Origin: a virus | IMG/VR virus record: IMGVR_UViG_3300049459_000188 | Coordinates: 1-37,131 of that record | Direction: 5' to 3' (one strand) | Length of the DNA: 37,131 bases | Part shown: positions 1-8,711 of the stretch, piece after piece | How positions within the stretch are numbered: the stretch's first letter is position 1 | Layout: each line of letters opens with the position of its first letter | Program-made: the position numbers and the translations under genes | Notes under the pieces: model-generated | Databases searched by the model: none | What the model saw: the letters and a program-made list of their open reading frames with translations, nothing else | Told to the model about the DNA's origin: nothing

Positions 1-3000
1 CTTTTTTTGCTGTCACTGATGATCTGGACCGCAACGGCTGACGCGCTGACTCTGACCGATGAAGAACGTAGCTGGCTGGCGGCTCACCCGGACTTGCGCC
101 TGGGTGTCGATGCGTCGTGGCCGCCCTTTGAGTTTCGCGACGATCAGAACCGCTACCAGGGCCTGGCGGCGGACTATATCGACGTGATTCGCCAACGCCT
201 GGCGATCAAGTTGACGCCGATCGAGCCCGTGAGCTGGACGGTGGTACTGGAACAGGTCAAATCGGGCAAGATCGACCTTCTGCCCGGCATCATGTCCACC
301 CCTGAACGCCAGACCTACCTGTCGTTCACTCGCCCCTATCTTGATTTCCCGATCGTGATCCTCGCGCACATCGGCGGCGCGCAACCGCGCAAACTCGACG
401 ACCTGTACGGTTTGAAAATCGCCGTGGTGGAAAACTATGCGCCCCACGAACTGCTGCGCACCCACCACCCCGATCTGAATCTGGTCGCCATGCCCAATGT
501 CAGTTCGGCGCTGCAGGCGTTGGCGACCGACGAAGTGGACGCTGTGGTCGGCGACCTCGCTTCGAGTGTCTGGAGCCTGCGCCAGCTCAAGCTCGACGGC
601 CTGTACGTCAGCGGCGAAACCCCCTATCGCTACCAACTGGCAATGGCCGTGCCCCGCGACAACAAAGTACTGGTGGGAATTCTCGACAAAGTGCTCGCGG
701 ACATGAGCCCTGATGAAATCAGCAGCATTCAGGAGCACTGGGTCGGCAACGTCCTTGATCATCGGACATTCTGGTCGGATCTGTTGATCTACGGTTTGCC
801 GGGGCTGTTGCTGTTGGTGACGATTCTTGCCGTGGTAATCCGCATCAACCGCCGCCTGAGTTCGGAAATCGCCCGACGCATCGACCTCGAACAGGAACTG
901 CGCAGCAGCGAATATCACTATCGCGGCCTGGTCGAGAGCCTGTCGGCCATCGCCTGGGAAGCGCGGATAAGCGACTTCACCTACAGCTATGTCTCGCCCC
1001 ACGCCGAAGATCTGCTCGGCTACCCCCAATCCCATTGGCTGATCCCCGGCTTCTGGCACAACATCATTCACCCGGCAGATTTGACCCGTACGCAAAGCTA
1101 CTGCAAGGAAGCCCTGCGCGAAGGCCGTGATCACATCGTCGACTATCGAGTGATCACCGCCGATGGTCGCTGCTTGTGGGTGCGCGACATCGTCAGCCTG
1201 ATCGAACATGGTCATGAGCCGCTAATGCGCGGCCTGATGATCGACATCAGCGAAATCAAGCGCACTGAAGAGGCGTTGCAGCTCTCGGAGCAAAAGTTCG
1301 CCTCGGTCTTCCAGCAATGCCCGGACATTCTGGTGATTGCACGGCTGTCCGACGGTTGCCTGCTGGAGGTCAACGAAGCGTTTGAAGAACAGATCGGGCT
1401 GAAAGCCGAGGAAGTCCTTGGGCAGACGGCGACCGAGCTGAATATCTGGGGCATTCCCGGCGTTGGTCCGGGACTGCTGCAACGTTTGCAGGCGGGCAGC
1501 ATTCGCAACCTGGAGATGCCCTTTCGCCGCAACAACGGCCAACTGTTCACTGGTCTGATTTCCGCCGAGCCGTTCGATCTGGACACCACGCCAGCCTTGG
1601 TGGTCGTTGTACGTGACATCACCCAGCTCAAGGAAACCCAGCAGCAGCTGCAAACCTCCGAAGAGAAATTCGCCAAAGCCTTCCATGCCTCGCCGGATGG
1701 TTTGTTGTTGTCACGCCAGAGCGATGGCCTGCTACTGGAGGTCAACGAGGGTTTCAGCCGTATCACCGGTTTCAATAGCGCCATGTCGGTGGATAGGTCG
1801 GCGCTGGATCTGGGCATCTGGGTCAACCTCAACGAGCGCAAACAGATGCTCGACCTGTTGCACCGCGACGGCTTTGTGCGTGACTTTACCTGCCATATCC
1901 GCCGCAGTGACGGGCAGATTCGCCTCTGTGAAGTCTCCAGCCGTCCGCTGCCGATCGGTGAAGAAGACTGCATGCTGACCATCGCCCGCGACATCACCGA
2001 GCGTCATCTGATGCAGGAAAAACTGCAACAGGCCGCCACTGTGTTCGAAAGCACTGCCGAAGGCGTATTGATCACCGACACCCAACAGCACATCAGTGCG
2101 GTCAACCGCGCCTTCACCGAGATTACCGGTTACAGCGAAAGCGAAGCGCTCGGCCATACACCGCGCCTGCTCGCCTCCGGCCTGCATGACAGCGCGTTCT
2201 ACGCGGCAATGTGGCACCAGTTGACCGACGAAGGTCACTGGCAGGGCGAGATCTCCAACCGGCGCAAGAACGGCGAGTTGTACCCGAGCTGGCTGACCAT
2301 CAGTGCCGTACGCAATCGCGACAAGTTCATTACCCACTTTGTCGCGGTGTTTGCCGACATCTCCAGCCTCAAGCATGCGCAAGCCAAACTCGACTATCAG
2401 GCGCACCACGACCCGCTCACTGGCCTGCCGAACCGCACGCTGTTCGAAAACCGCTTGCTGATGGCACTGAACAGTCAGCAGGAAAACGGCGGTCAAGGCG
2501 CCGTGCTGTTTCTCGATCTCGACCGTTTCAAACACATCAACGACAGCCTCGGTCACCCGGTCGGCGACCTGCTGCTCAAGGGCATCGCCGTGCGCCTGAA
2601 AGAGCAACTGCGCGACATCGATACCGTGGCGCGTCTGGGTGGTGACGAATTCATCATCCTGCTGCCCGGCCTGCAACAGGCCAGCGACGCCGACAACATC
2701 GCCACCAAACTGCTCAATTGTTTCGGTGCGCCGTTTCAGGCCGGCGAACACGAGTTCTTCATCAGCGCCAGTATTGGCACCAGCCTCTACCCACGGGACG
2801 GTTGTGACGTCGCCACCTTGGTGAAAAACGCCGACGCGGCGATGTACCGCTCCAAGGCCAAGGGCCGCAACCGCGTCGAGAGCTACACTCGCGATCTCAC
2901 GGCCCAGGCCAGCGAGCGCATCGCGCTGGAACACGAACTGCGCCGGGCCATCGAGCGCGATGAACTGTTTCTCTACTACCAGCCGAAAATCAGTCTGGAG

Positions 3001-3726
3001 GATCACAGCCTGGTCGGTGCCGAAGCGCTGATCCGCTGGCGCCATCCGACCTTCGGCGACGTGCCGCCAGAGCATTTCATTCCGCTCGCGGAAGAGAACG
3101 GCATGATCCTGCAGATCGGTGACTGGGTGCTGGAGACCGCGTGCCGGCAGATGTTCGAATGGAATCAGGTCTACGACAGCCTCGGCCCGCTCTCGGTGAA
3201 CCTCGCCGGCGCGCAACTGCGTCAGCCAAATCTACTCGGACGCATCGAACAACTGCTCAACGACAACCGCCTGCAGCCGGATTTACTGCAACTGGAAATT
3301 ACCGAGAATTTCATCATGAGTCAGGCCGAAGAGGCGCTGGCCGTGTTGCACCAGCTCAAACACCTCGGCGTACAACTGGCGATCGACGACTTCGGTACCG
3401 GATATTCTTCGCTCAGTTACCTCAAACGCTTGCCGCTGGACATCCTCAAAATCGACCAATCATTCGTTCGCGGACTGCCCGACGATCCCCATGATGCGGC
3501 CATTGTCCGGGCCATCATTGCGCTGGGCCGGAGCATGCAATTCACGGTCATCGCCGAAGGTGTGGAAACCCAGGCGCAACAACAATTTCTCGCCGCCGAA
3601 GGCTGCGAACAGATCCAGGGCTACATCGTCAGCCTGCCGCTACCGCCGGAAGAATTCGCCGCGACGTTTCTTCGTGTAACCGTATCGGATTATTCGGATA
3701 GCACAGCCGAGAAACCGTCGCTATAA
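1..3726 (+). CDS. rmcA: RmcA-like sensor: periplasmic binding domain, PAS repeats, GGDEF and EAL (5' end outside window)
   Basis: Inner-membrane c-di-GMP turnover protein. Counting from codon 7-9, residues about 15-245 form a periplasmic solute-binding (SBP_bac_3) domain and about 259-280 a membrane span. Four PAS-type modules follow (about 300-418, 430-550, 553-670, 680-800), then a GGDEF domain (motif intact near residue 878) with an RxxD inhibitory site five residues upstream (RDID), then an EAL domain. EAL signature residues are present: EALIRW, VNLAGAQ, LEITE, DDFGTGYSS, LKIDQSF and AEGVE. Both catalytic domains therefore look competent. The reading frame is open to base 1 and starts inside a hydrophobic leader, so the true start lies upstream. 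Domain order and length of about 1240 residues match P. aeruginosa RmcA (PA0575), a redox-responsive c-di-GMP phosphodiesterase in colony biofilms; the name is inferred from architecture. Confidence 0.85.
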   Translation, partial: LFLLSLMIWTATADALTLTDEERSWLAAHPDLRLGVDASWPPFEFRDDQNRYQGLAADYIDVIRQRLAIKLTPIEPVSWTVVLEQVKSGKIDLLPGIMSTPERQTYLSFTRPYLDFPIVILAHIGGAQPRKLDDLYGLKIAVVENYAPHELLRTHHPDLNLVAMPNVSSALQALATDEVDAVVGDLASSVWSLRQLKLDGLYVSGETPYRYQLAMAVPRDNKVLVGILDKVLADMSPDEISSIQEHWVGNVLDHRTFWSDLLIYGLPGLLLLVTILAVVIRINRRLSSEIARRIDLEQELRSSEYHYRGLVESLSAIAWEARISDFTYSYVSPHAEDLLGYPQSHWLIPGFWHNIIHPADLTRTQSYCKEALREGRDHIVDYRVITADGRCLWVRDIVSLIEHGHEPLMRGLMIDISEIKRTEEALQLSEQKFASVFQQCPDILVIARLSDGCLLEVNEAFEEQIGLKAEEVLGQTATELNIWGIPGVGPGLLQRLQAGSIRNLEMPFRRNNGQLFTGLISAEPFDLDTTPALVVVVRDITQLKETQQQLQTSEEKFAKAFHASPDGLLLSRQSDGLLLEVNEGFSRITGFNSAMSVDRSALDLGIWVNLNERKQMLDLLHRDGFVRDFTCHIRRSDGQIRLCEVSSRPLPIGEEDCMLTIARDITERHLMQEKLQQAATVFESTAEGVLITDTQQHISAVNRAFTEITGYSESEALGHTPRLLASGLHDSAFYAAMWHQLTDEGHWQGEISNRRKNGELYPSWLTISAVRNRDKFITHFVAVFADISSLKHAQAKLDYQAHHDPLTGLPNRTLFENRLLMALNSQQENGGQGAVLFLDLDRFKHINDSLGHPVGDLLLKGIAVRLKEQLRDIDTVARLGGDEFIILLPGLQQASDADNIATKLLNCFGAPFQAGEHEFFISASIGTSLYPRDGCDVATLVKNADAAMYRSKAKGRNRVESYTRDLTAQASERIALEHELRRAIERDELFLYYQPKISLEDHSLVGAEALIRWRHPTFGDVPPEHFIPLAEENGMILQIGDWVLETACRQMFEWNQVYDSLGPLSVNLAGAQLRQPNLLGRIEQLLNDNRLQPDLLQLEITENFIMSQAEEALAVLHQLKHLGVQLAIDDFGTGYSSLSYLKRLPLDILKIDQSFVRGLPDDPHDAAIVRAIIALGRSMQFTVIAEGVETQAQQQFLAAEGCEQIQGYIVSLPLPPEEFAATFLRVTVSDYSDSTAEKPSL

Positions 3727-3727
3727 T
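3722..3727 (+). promoter_or_regulatory. -10 box of the tRNA gene, overlapping the rmcA stop codon
   Basis: A perfect TATAAT hexamer overlaps the TAA stop of the upstream gene and lies 14 bases before the first tRNA base. The spacer to the transcript is very G+C-rich (CCGCGGCC), the discriminator type associated with stringent control of stable RNA genes. No good -35 box was found at 16-18 bases upstream. Confidence 0.55.
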
Positions 3728-3741
3728 CCGCGGCCTACTGA

Positions 3742-3818
3742 GGGCCTATAGCTCAGTTGGTTAGAGCAGAGGACTCATAATCCTTTGGTCCACGGTTCAA
3801 GTCCGTGTGGGCCCACCA
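3742..3818 (+). tRNA. tRNA-Ile2 (anticodon CAT, lysidine type)
   Basis: 77-base cloverleaf. The acceptor stem GGGCCTA pairs with TGGGCCC, followed by discriminator A and an encoded CCA. The anticodon stem GAGGA/TCCTT encloses loop CTCATAA (CAT at 3776-3778), and the T stem CACGG/CCGTG encloses TTCAAGT. CAT could be read as elongator Met, but C4-G69 and C5-G68 are the pairs used by lysidine synthetase TilS to recognise tRNA-Ile2, and the TTGGTC variable region resembles E. coli ileX. Bases 3774-3818 are duplicated at attR, so the 3' part of this working copy was probably supplied by the prophage. Confidence 0.9.
3774..3818 (+). repeat. attL core (45 bp direct repeat)
   Basis: Identical base for base to 35314-35358. 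The repeat begins in the anticodon loop (CTCATAA) and ends at the CCA. The flanking bases differ on both sides (GGA before this copy, CGGG before the other). Confidence 0.93.
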
Positions 3819-3822
3819 TCTT

Positions 3823-3850
3823 GAAAGCCACGTATTACGTGGCTTTCGTC
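3823..3850 (+). terminator. Phage-supplied terminator behind the rebuilt tRNA
   Basis: Hairpin with an 11-bp stem, GAAAGCCACGT (3823-3833) and ACGTGGCTTTC (3837-3847), with a 3-base loop. The downstream T tract is poor. It lies on the phage side of attL and occupies the position of the different hairpin at 35364-35386 beyond attR, so the phage seems to bring a replacement terminator with the tRNA 3' end. Confidence 0.6.
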
Positions 3851-3897
3851 GTTTCTGGCAACTGAAAAAACCGGTCAGGCGAATTGCAAAAAATGCG

Positions 3898-3936
3898 GTC
3901 CGTCCAAAATTCGTCCAATTTCAATTTTGGACGGAC
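3898..3936. promoter_or_regulatory. Integrase arm-type sites and inverted repeat
   Basis: CGTCCAAA (3901) and CGTCCAAT (3912) are direct repeats 11 bases apart. A related pair, again 11 apart, lies inside the right end (35200 and 35211). The first left copy is also half of a 14-bp inverted repeat (3898-3911 with 3923-3936). Paired short repeats in both arms are typical of binding sites for the N-terminal domain of tyrosine integrases. The inverted repeat may also end the int transcript. Confidence 0.6.
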
Positions 3937-3938
3937 AT

Positions 3939-5003
3939 TTACGCTACCTCAGCGATCACCGGTTTCGCTTCCAAGAGGCTGGCCAGTGGATTCAGATTGA
4001 CGACTTCGGCCAAGTGTCCAGGACTGAAGTGAGCATACTTTTGAGTCATGGCCAACGTCGCATGCCCAAGCACTTTTTGAAGCGTCAAAATATCCCCGCC
4101 GTTCCTCATGTAATGGGATGCGAATGTGTGTCGCAGGACGTGCGTCATCTGCCCATCGGGTAACTCTAATCCGATCGCCTCAACACTACGCCGAAAGGTG
4201 ATGGCGCAAGGTCTGAAAGGCAGAGCAGCTTTCAACCGCTCCTCAAGCCGTTTCGAGATTGGCACAGACCGATTCTTGCTGGATTTGGTGCGGCTGTAGT
4301 GCACCATCTGATTTCGCACCTGGCGCGGTTGAAGCGCTTCCGCTTCGCCCCACCTGGCACCGGTGGCCAGACACACTTCAGCGATCAACCCGGCGTCGGA
4401 ATCCCGTTTAGCCAGATCGCCCAATAGTTGCTCGATCTGCTCGCTCAGCAGGTAGGCCATCTCCGTTTCGTCGAACTTGAGTTTGCGCACCTTGCCCAGC
4501 GGGTTGTCGACGTCCCACTCCCCCAGTCTGGCCAGCTCGTTGAATACAGCACGTAGATACGTCAGCTCATGATTCAGCATGTTTGCGCTGATGGGCTTCG
4601 GATCCGCGCCGTCTTTGGAGTAACCAGTGCCTGGCGTCGATCTGGAATGCTTCCCCTCTGCGCGCTCGGCGCGGTACTGCGCAAAGTGAGCAGAAGTGAA
4701 CTTATGCGCCTTCGGGTTCCCCATTCGATTCACCATACTGACCAACAACGCTAGGCGCTGTTTGCCGGTCTTCAGGTTCTGGCCGTGGACGACGTACCAG
4801 CGATTGACCAGGTCGAGCATAGTTCGCGCATCGTGCTTGGCGGGCTTAGCAACTTGCCCCGACGCACCTTCCCCCATGACCTTGCTGTGGTAATGGGTTG
4901 CTTCGTTTTTGGTAGGGAAAATCCTGCGGGTTCGATAGCCGTAGCTGCCGTCAGGGCGGCAGTCCACTTCGTAGCGGCCATCCGGTAGTTTTCTTATCGG
5001 CAT
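3939..5003 (-). CDS. int: Tyrosine-family phage integrase
   Basis: Site-specific recombinase of 354 residues that would insert and excise the prophage at tRNA-Ile2. The catalytic set is visible: Arg in ATGARWGE (about residue 216), a Lys-containing strand ([12 protein letters not shown]), HxxR in HVLRHTF (about 291), LGH (about 316) and the nucleophile Tyr in TQKYAHF (about 325). An N-terminal arm-binding region and a SAM-like core-binding domain precede these. The gene points at attL, with its stop 120 bases from the tRNA, as usual for tRNA-targeted integrases. The ATG at 5003 ([11 protein letters not shown]) is preferred over the upstream extension to 5030 because it matches family N-termini and leaves a 16-base gap after the repressor gene, so C and int are probably one transcript. 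Confidence 0.95.
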   Translation of the reverse strand: MPIRKLPDGRYEVDCRPDGSYGYRTRRIFPTKNEATHYHSKVMGEGASGQVAKPAKHDARTMLDLVNRWYVVHGQNLKTGKQRLALLVSMVNRMGNPKAHKFTSAHFAQYRAERAEGKHSRSTPGTGYSKDGADPKPISANMLNHELTYLRAVFNELARLGEWDVDNPLGKVRKLKFDETEMAYLLSEQIEQLLGDLAKRDSDAGLIAEVCLATGARWGEAEALQPRQVRNQMVHYSRTKSSKNRSVPISKRLEERLKAALPFRPCAITFRRSVEAIGLELPDGQMTHVLRHTFASHYMRNGGDILTLQKVLGHATLAMTQKYAHFSPGHLAEVVNLNPLASLLEAKPVIAEVA

Positions 5004-5019
5004 GGTGTCGCGTCCTACG

Positions 5020-5268
5020 TCACTGGCCAATCACGGGGCTGATCTGACCCGCTTCAGGTGCGACCTCATCAGTCACCAGCCACAGCGCATATTTTTTGAA
5101 CCGCGGATGCATGGTGACCTTCAACAACTCAACCGAGCTGACGGACTTACTGCGTCCATACTCATAGCCCTTCCAAGTATCCATTTTGACGCCGGTGAGT
5201 TCGCAAATTTCGGTTTGTGTCAGTCGCTCTGTCAGCCGCACTTCCTTGAGCTTGCTTCCTAAATCCAT
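5020..5268 (-). CDS. C: P2 C-like immunity repressor (helix-turn-helix)
   Basis: 82-residue protein. An N-terminal helix-turn-helix ([20 protein letters not shown]) is followed by a short C-terminal part ending [15 protein letters not shown], closely similar as recalled to the P2 C repressor ending (TNQIAPESGQIAPAL). It should bind the divergent control region, hold off cox and early genes, and transcribe int with itself. There is no S24-type autocleavage domain, so direct RecA-driven self-cleavage is not expected. The ATG at 5268 has AAGGGG upstream on its strand; the longer frame runs through the promoter region and is unlikely. Confidence 0.85.
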   Translation of the reverse strand: MDLGSKLKEVRLTERLTQTEICELTGVKMDTWKGYEYGRSKSVSSVELLKVTMHPRFKKYALWLVTDEVAPEAGQISPVIGQ

Positions 5269-5277
5269 GACGACCCC

Positions 5278-5327
5278 TTGATTTTGTGTATGTACATACA
5301 TATTCTGTGGGCGCAGATACATATCTG
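5278..5327. promoter_or_regulatory. Lysis-lysogeny promoter and operator region
   Basis: TTGATT (5278-5283) and TATTCT (5301-5306), 17 bases apart, make a plausible sigma70 promoter for the Cox-like gene and early operon. The whole spacer is nearly filled by a perfect 14-bp palindrome, TGTATGTACATACA (5287-5300). A second near-palindrome, CAGATACATATCTG, lies at 5314-5327. The 14-mer recurs exactly at 11043-11056 upstream of ogr. A protein bound here would block the rightward promoter; whether it is C, Cox or another regulator is unknown. Confidence 0.65.
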
Positions 5328-5355
5328 CTGCATATATACCCACGGAGCTTACCAA

Positions 5356-5577
5356 ATGCAGATCACGATCGACACGCCCTACACCACTGTCAGAGAACTA
5401 GCCCGACGCTCCGGCCAGTCGGAACGAGCCATCCGAAACGACATCGAGCGCGGCCGCATCCTGATTCGTGAAAAGACGGAAGGCTCGAAAGAAGCGGTGC
5501 TGATCAACATGCTCGCCTTGGCCATCGAAGCAGCTCAGCAGGCCGAGCGCGTTATGTCCGCATCGGCCAAGCGCTGA
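5356..5577 (+). CDS. Cox/excisionase-like DNA-binding protein
   Basis: 73-residue protein with a predicted helix-turn-helix (TVRELARRSGQSERAIRNDI) followed by a basic segment and a helical tail. Its size and its position, divergent from C and first in the early operon, match Cox of P2 and HP1, which represses the lysogenic promoter and directs excision. The ATG at 5356 has GGAG nine bases upstream; the longer frame starts within the promoter. The function is inferred from position and fold, as Cox sequences diverge strongly. Confidence 0.7.
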   Translation: MQITIDTPYTTVRELARRSGQSERAIRNDIERGRILIREKTEGSKEAVLINMLALAIEAAQQAERVMSASAKR

Positions 5578-5587
5578 GGGGCTGGAA

Positions 5588-8242
5588 ATGCAATTCGAAG
5601 ATATCTACCGCTTGGAAGTGGTCGAAGCCCTGAAGCATGACAACGACCTGGACTTCAAAGACATCGGCACCACCTACTTTCAAAAAGGTGTTTGTCCTGG
5701 GTGTGGGGAACGCACCCTGTACATCGCTCGAAAGCAGCCTTATCAGCTCAAGTGCAATCGCTTGAACCAATGCCAATTCGAGGAAAAAACCCGGGAGCGC
5801 TACAGCCACCTGTTCGAAAACCTCAGTGAGCGGTTCCCTCGTACCGAGCTGAATCCAAACGCGACGGCCGATGCTTACCTACAGCGTAATCGCGGCTTTG
5901 ATATCAGCAAGATGAAGGGCTGGTATGAACAAGGCCGCCGTCCAATGAAGGACGGCCAATGGGCTGACACTGTCCGGTTCCCGCTTTGCAACGGTCATTG
6001 GGAACGCATCATTGACGTCACCATGGTCAAGGCAAACGAGGGAGATAAGGCGGGGATCAAAAAGGGGATGGACTACAAGGGCGGATGCTGGGCGCCGCCA
6101 GGAATGACCATCGAGCCAGGGGATACCGTTTATGTCGTTGAAGGCATCTTCCACGCTATCGCTTTATTCCTTGCCGGCTACAAGGCCGTCGCTTCGATTT
6201 CAGCCAATAACTTTCCCTGGAATCTGATCGAGGAACACAAGGGCAAGAAAGTCCGCTGGGTCATCGCCCTGGACGACGACGCCGCCGGTCACTCTGTCAT
6301 CCCGAAATACCGCAGTCAGTTGCACGCCAAAGATGAAAAGGCATGGGTAGCGCTCGCTGGGGCGGACCGCGATTGGGACGACGTTTACCGCGATGGCCAA
6401 CTGAATGACGACTTCATGCGGGAAGCCTGCTACCAGGGCCGCTTGTTCGTGGCGGTCAGCGCCGCCAAAAAAGCGTTTCTTCTTTACCTCAAGAGGCCGC
6501 GTAGCTTCTTCCTGGTCGAATTTCAGAATCGCCTCTACTCCGCCAAGATCAACACCGACGAACTGAACAAGGATCTGGACGGCGATAACGTGAACGGCCA
6601 CTGGCCAAAGTTCGAAAAGCATTGCGACATGAAGCAAGTGGCCAACTGCGTTCCGCATTTTGAGTACATCCAGCGAGATGCCATCACCGGTGACCAGCAG
6701 TTCTTTTTTCAATTCAACTTCCCTAACACCGCACAGAACTGCAAGGAACCGCTAGCGCCGAACTCCATTGGTGATCCCCGCAGCTTTGCCAAATCTTTGC
6801 TGGAGCGCACCCCGGGCGGCAACTTCGAAGGCGGTGAAAAGGTGCTGGCCATGCTTCGCAGTAAGTGGCTGGACAATGCGCTTACCGTTCGATCGCTACC
6901 GTTCGTAGGGTATGACGCGGCGAGCAAGACCTACTGCTATCAGAAGTTCGGTTACCACAAGGGCCGCGAGTACCTGGCGAACGATCATGGCTATTTGGAA
7001 GTGGGTAAGACCGGTCTGAAAACCTCACTCAACAGCCTTGTGATCGTTCGAGGTAACCCGTTCGATCCAAGCTGGTTTTCCGACTTTCTCGCCGTGCACC
7101 ATTTGAATGGACTGGCGGCGCTATCGTGGTGGACGGCAACGCTGTTTGTTCAGCAGATCCGCAGCAAACAAGAGTCGTGGCCTTTTCTGGAGTTGACCGG
7201 TGACGCCGGTGCCGGCAAATCCAGCTTGCTCAGGTTTCTATGGCGCCTGTTCGGCCGATCCAACTTTGAGGGCATCAAGCCCAACAGTACCGGCGCCAGT
7301 GCGATCGGTTTGACCCGCGCCCTGTCCCAAGTCAGCAATTTGCCGGTGGTGCTGATCGAATCCGACAGCCAGTCTGTCGACGCGCAAGGCCGCACGGTAG
7401 TCAGTCAGTACAACTGGGAAATCTGGAAACAGTTGTTCGACCACAACGCTACGTTGCGAACGGTTGGCGTGAAATCCTCGAGCAACGACACCGACAGCCT
7501 GGTCTTCCTCGCCGCTCTGTGCATCGCACAGAACGCCAGTGTGGAAGGCTCAGAGCCGATCCTGACTCGTATCAGCCACTACCACGCAACCAGAGCACAC
7601 CACACACCTGCGTTAAAGGTTCTAGCCGTACGCCTGAACAGTCTGCCGGTGGAGCACTTGGCGGGATATCTAGGGCATTGCATAGGCCAAGAGTCGGAAT
7701 GGCTTCAACGTTACTTCGACGCCTTTGCGGAGTACGAACAACGCCTGCAAGCCAATACGGCAATCCAGCATCAGCGGATTGTGCTGTGTCACGCACAGAT
7801 GATGGCAGCAGCCAAAGCCACTCAGGCGCTGTTTCCCGAGTGGAGCGACGACACCCTGGTCCAACTGATCAAACACATCGAACGGCGCGCGATTGACCGC
7901 CAGCAGCGCGTCAGCACTGAGAACCCGACAGCCGGCCGCTTCTGGCAGATCTATCACTACCTGAACGAGCGGACGATGTTCATCAGCGACAAGGATGGGG
8001 ATCGCGAGGTCACGCAGGAAACGCTCAATCACAGCGCCGATAAAGATCTGATCGCGATCAACATCGAACACTTCCACAACGCTTGCCGTCTGGCTGGCCA
8101 AGAAGTCATTCACGCGACTCAACTGCACCGAGCTTTACCGCTCAGCACCACACACACGTTCATCGAAACCCGCAAAGTCCGATCGGTAATCGAGAAACGC
8201 TCGCTCAACTGCTGGTTGTTCCGGAAGGGGAGCAAGTCGTGA
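5588..8242 (+). CDS. Toprim primase-helicase replication protein
   Basis: 884-residue phage replication protein, probably combining primer synthesis and DNA unwinding. A zinc ribbon lies at about residues 36-60 (VCPGCGERT, then KCNRLNQC). A Toprim domain follows, with its glutamate in YVVEGIFHA (about 180) and ALDDDAAG (about 227). A P-loop ATPase domain has Walker A TGDAGAGKSS (about 538) and a Walker B-like LPVVLIESD (about 586). The start has AGGGG about eight bases upstream and lies 10 bases after the previous gene. Its position corresponds to P2 A or HP1 rep, but a Toprim primase-helicase is a different enzyme type from the rolling-circle A protein, so replication is probably not P2-style. 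The repeat cluster just downstream is a likely substrate. Confidence 0.85.
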   Translation: MQFEDIYRLEVVEALKHDNDLDFKDIGTTYFQKGVCPGCGERTLYIARKQPYQLKCNRLNQCQFEEKTRERYSHLFENLSERFPRTELNPNATADAYLQRNRGFDISKMKGWYEQGRRPMKDGQWADTVRFPLCNGHWERIIDVTMVKANEGDKAGIKKGMDYKGGCWAPPGMTIEPGDTVYVVEGIFHAIALFLAGYKAVASISANNFPWNLIEEHKGKKVRWVIALDDDAAGHSVIPKYRSQLHAKDEKAWVALAGADRDWDDVYRDGQLNDDFMREACYQGRLFVAVSAAKKAFLLYLKRPRSFFLVEFQNRLYSAKINTDELNKDLDGDNVNGHWPKFEKHCDMKQVANCVPHFEYIQRDAITGDQQFFFQFNFPNTAQNCKEPLAPNSIGDPRSFAKSLLERTPGGNFEGGEKVLAMLRSKWLDNALTVRSLPFVGYDAASKTYCYQKFGYHKGREYLANDHGYLEVGKTGLKTSLNSLVIVRGNPFDPSWFSDFLAVHHLNGLAALSWWTATLFVQQIRSKQESWPFLELTGDAGAGKSSLLRFLWRLFGRSNFEGIKPNSTGASAIGLTRALSQVSNLPVVLIESDSQSVDAQGRTVVSQYNWEIWKQLFDHNATLRTVGVKSSSNDTDSLVFLAALCIAQNASVEGSEPILTRISHYHATRAHHTPALKVLAVRLNSLPVEHLAGYLGHCIGQESEWLQRYFDAFAEYEQRLQANTAIQHQRIVLCHAQMMAAAKATQALFPEWSDDTLVQLIKHIERRAIDRQQRVSTENPTAGRFWQIYHYLNERTMFISDKDGDREVTQETLNHSADKDLIAINIEHFHNACRLAGQEVIHATQLHRALPLSTTHTFIETRKVRSVIEKRSLNCWLFRKGSKS

Positions 8243-8622
8243 AAAACGTCGTGGGTGTTAAACCAGGTGCGTGGGGGAGCACCCCTAGTTTTGTGCAAAT
8301 GCGTGTGTGGCTACTGACTGGGCGGAACATCTGGAACATGAATATCTATAAGAAAAATATCTATAAAAAACAAATAGATAACAAGCATAAACCCACCATC
8401 ACCGACCGGAACAAACCGGAACGCACTGGAACAACTTTCCAATCGCTGTTCCGGGAGTGTTCCGCCATAGGCATTTGCCGGAACAACCCGCAAAGCCTTG
8501 TGCTTCAAGGGCTACAGCGATTTTTCCGAATTCGCTGTTCCACAATGTTCCAGTTATCCGTTCCACCGCAAAGGCGCGCTGAAAGCCCCGTAAACCTCGG
8601 GTTCGCGGTCATCAACTTTTAA
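8239..8622 (+). CDS. Uncertain 127-residue ORF overlapping the repeat cluster
   Basis: A GTG at 8239 overlaps the TGA of the replication gene (GTGA), and an AAGGGGAG ribosome site precedes it, so translation could be coupled. The predicted protein has no recognisable domain and contains a Lys/Ile/Asn-rich stretch where the DNA is AT-rich. Most of the frame lies over the GGAAC/GTTCC repeats, so its sequence may be dictated by the DNA repeats rather than by protein selection. It could equally be non-coding origin DNA. Confidence 0.3.
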   Translation: MKNVVGVKPGAWGSTPSFVQMRVWLLTGRNIWNMNIYKKNIYKKQIDNKHKPTITDRNKPERTGTTFQSLFRECSAIGICRNNPQSLVLQGLQRFFRIRCSTMFQLSVPPQRRAESPVNLGFAVINF

Positions 8623-8638
8623 TTGTTCCGGTTGTTCC
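8324..8638. repeat. GGAAC/GTTCC repeat cluster with AT-rich block, candidate replication origin
   Basis: Thirteen copies of GGAAC or its complement GTTCC lie in 315 bases. GGAAC starts at 8324, 8333, 8408, 8418, 8428 and 8480. GTTCC starts at 8448, 8459, 8537, 8547, 8560, 8625 and 8634. Several neighbours are 9-11 bases apart, about one helical turn. Between the first pair and the next triplet is an AT-rich block with AATATCTATAA twice (8341 and 8356). Iterons beside a DNA-unwinding-like block directly after the replication gene suggest an origin. Confidence 0.6.
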
Positions 8639-8711
8639 GGGGGACGCCGGGGCACACGCGACATTTTTTCAGGCGCGGCCTGATCCAACCAGCAAAACAA
8701 GGAGCAACACC

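Noticed and set aside
13-3216. Long minus-strand open frames (13-1215, 1212-1997, 1732-3216)
   Set aside because: They are antisense to the RmcA-like gene, whose domains are fully intact, and they show no domain; they reflect high G+C codon bias.
8083-8238. Upstream part of the frame ending at 8622
   Set aside because: It lies inside the replication gene; if the frame is used at all, the GTG at 8239 with its ribosome site is the likely start.
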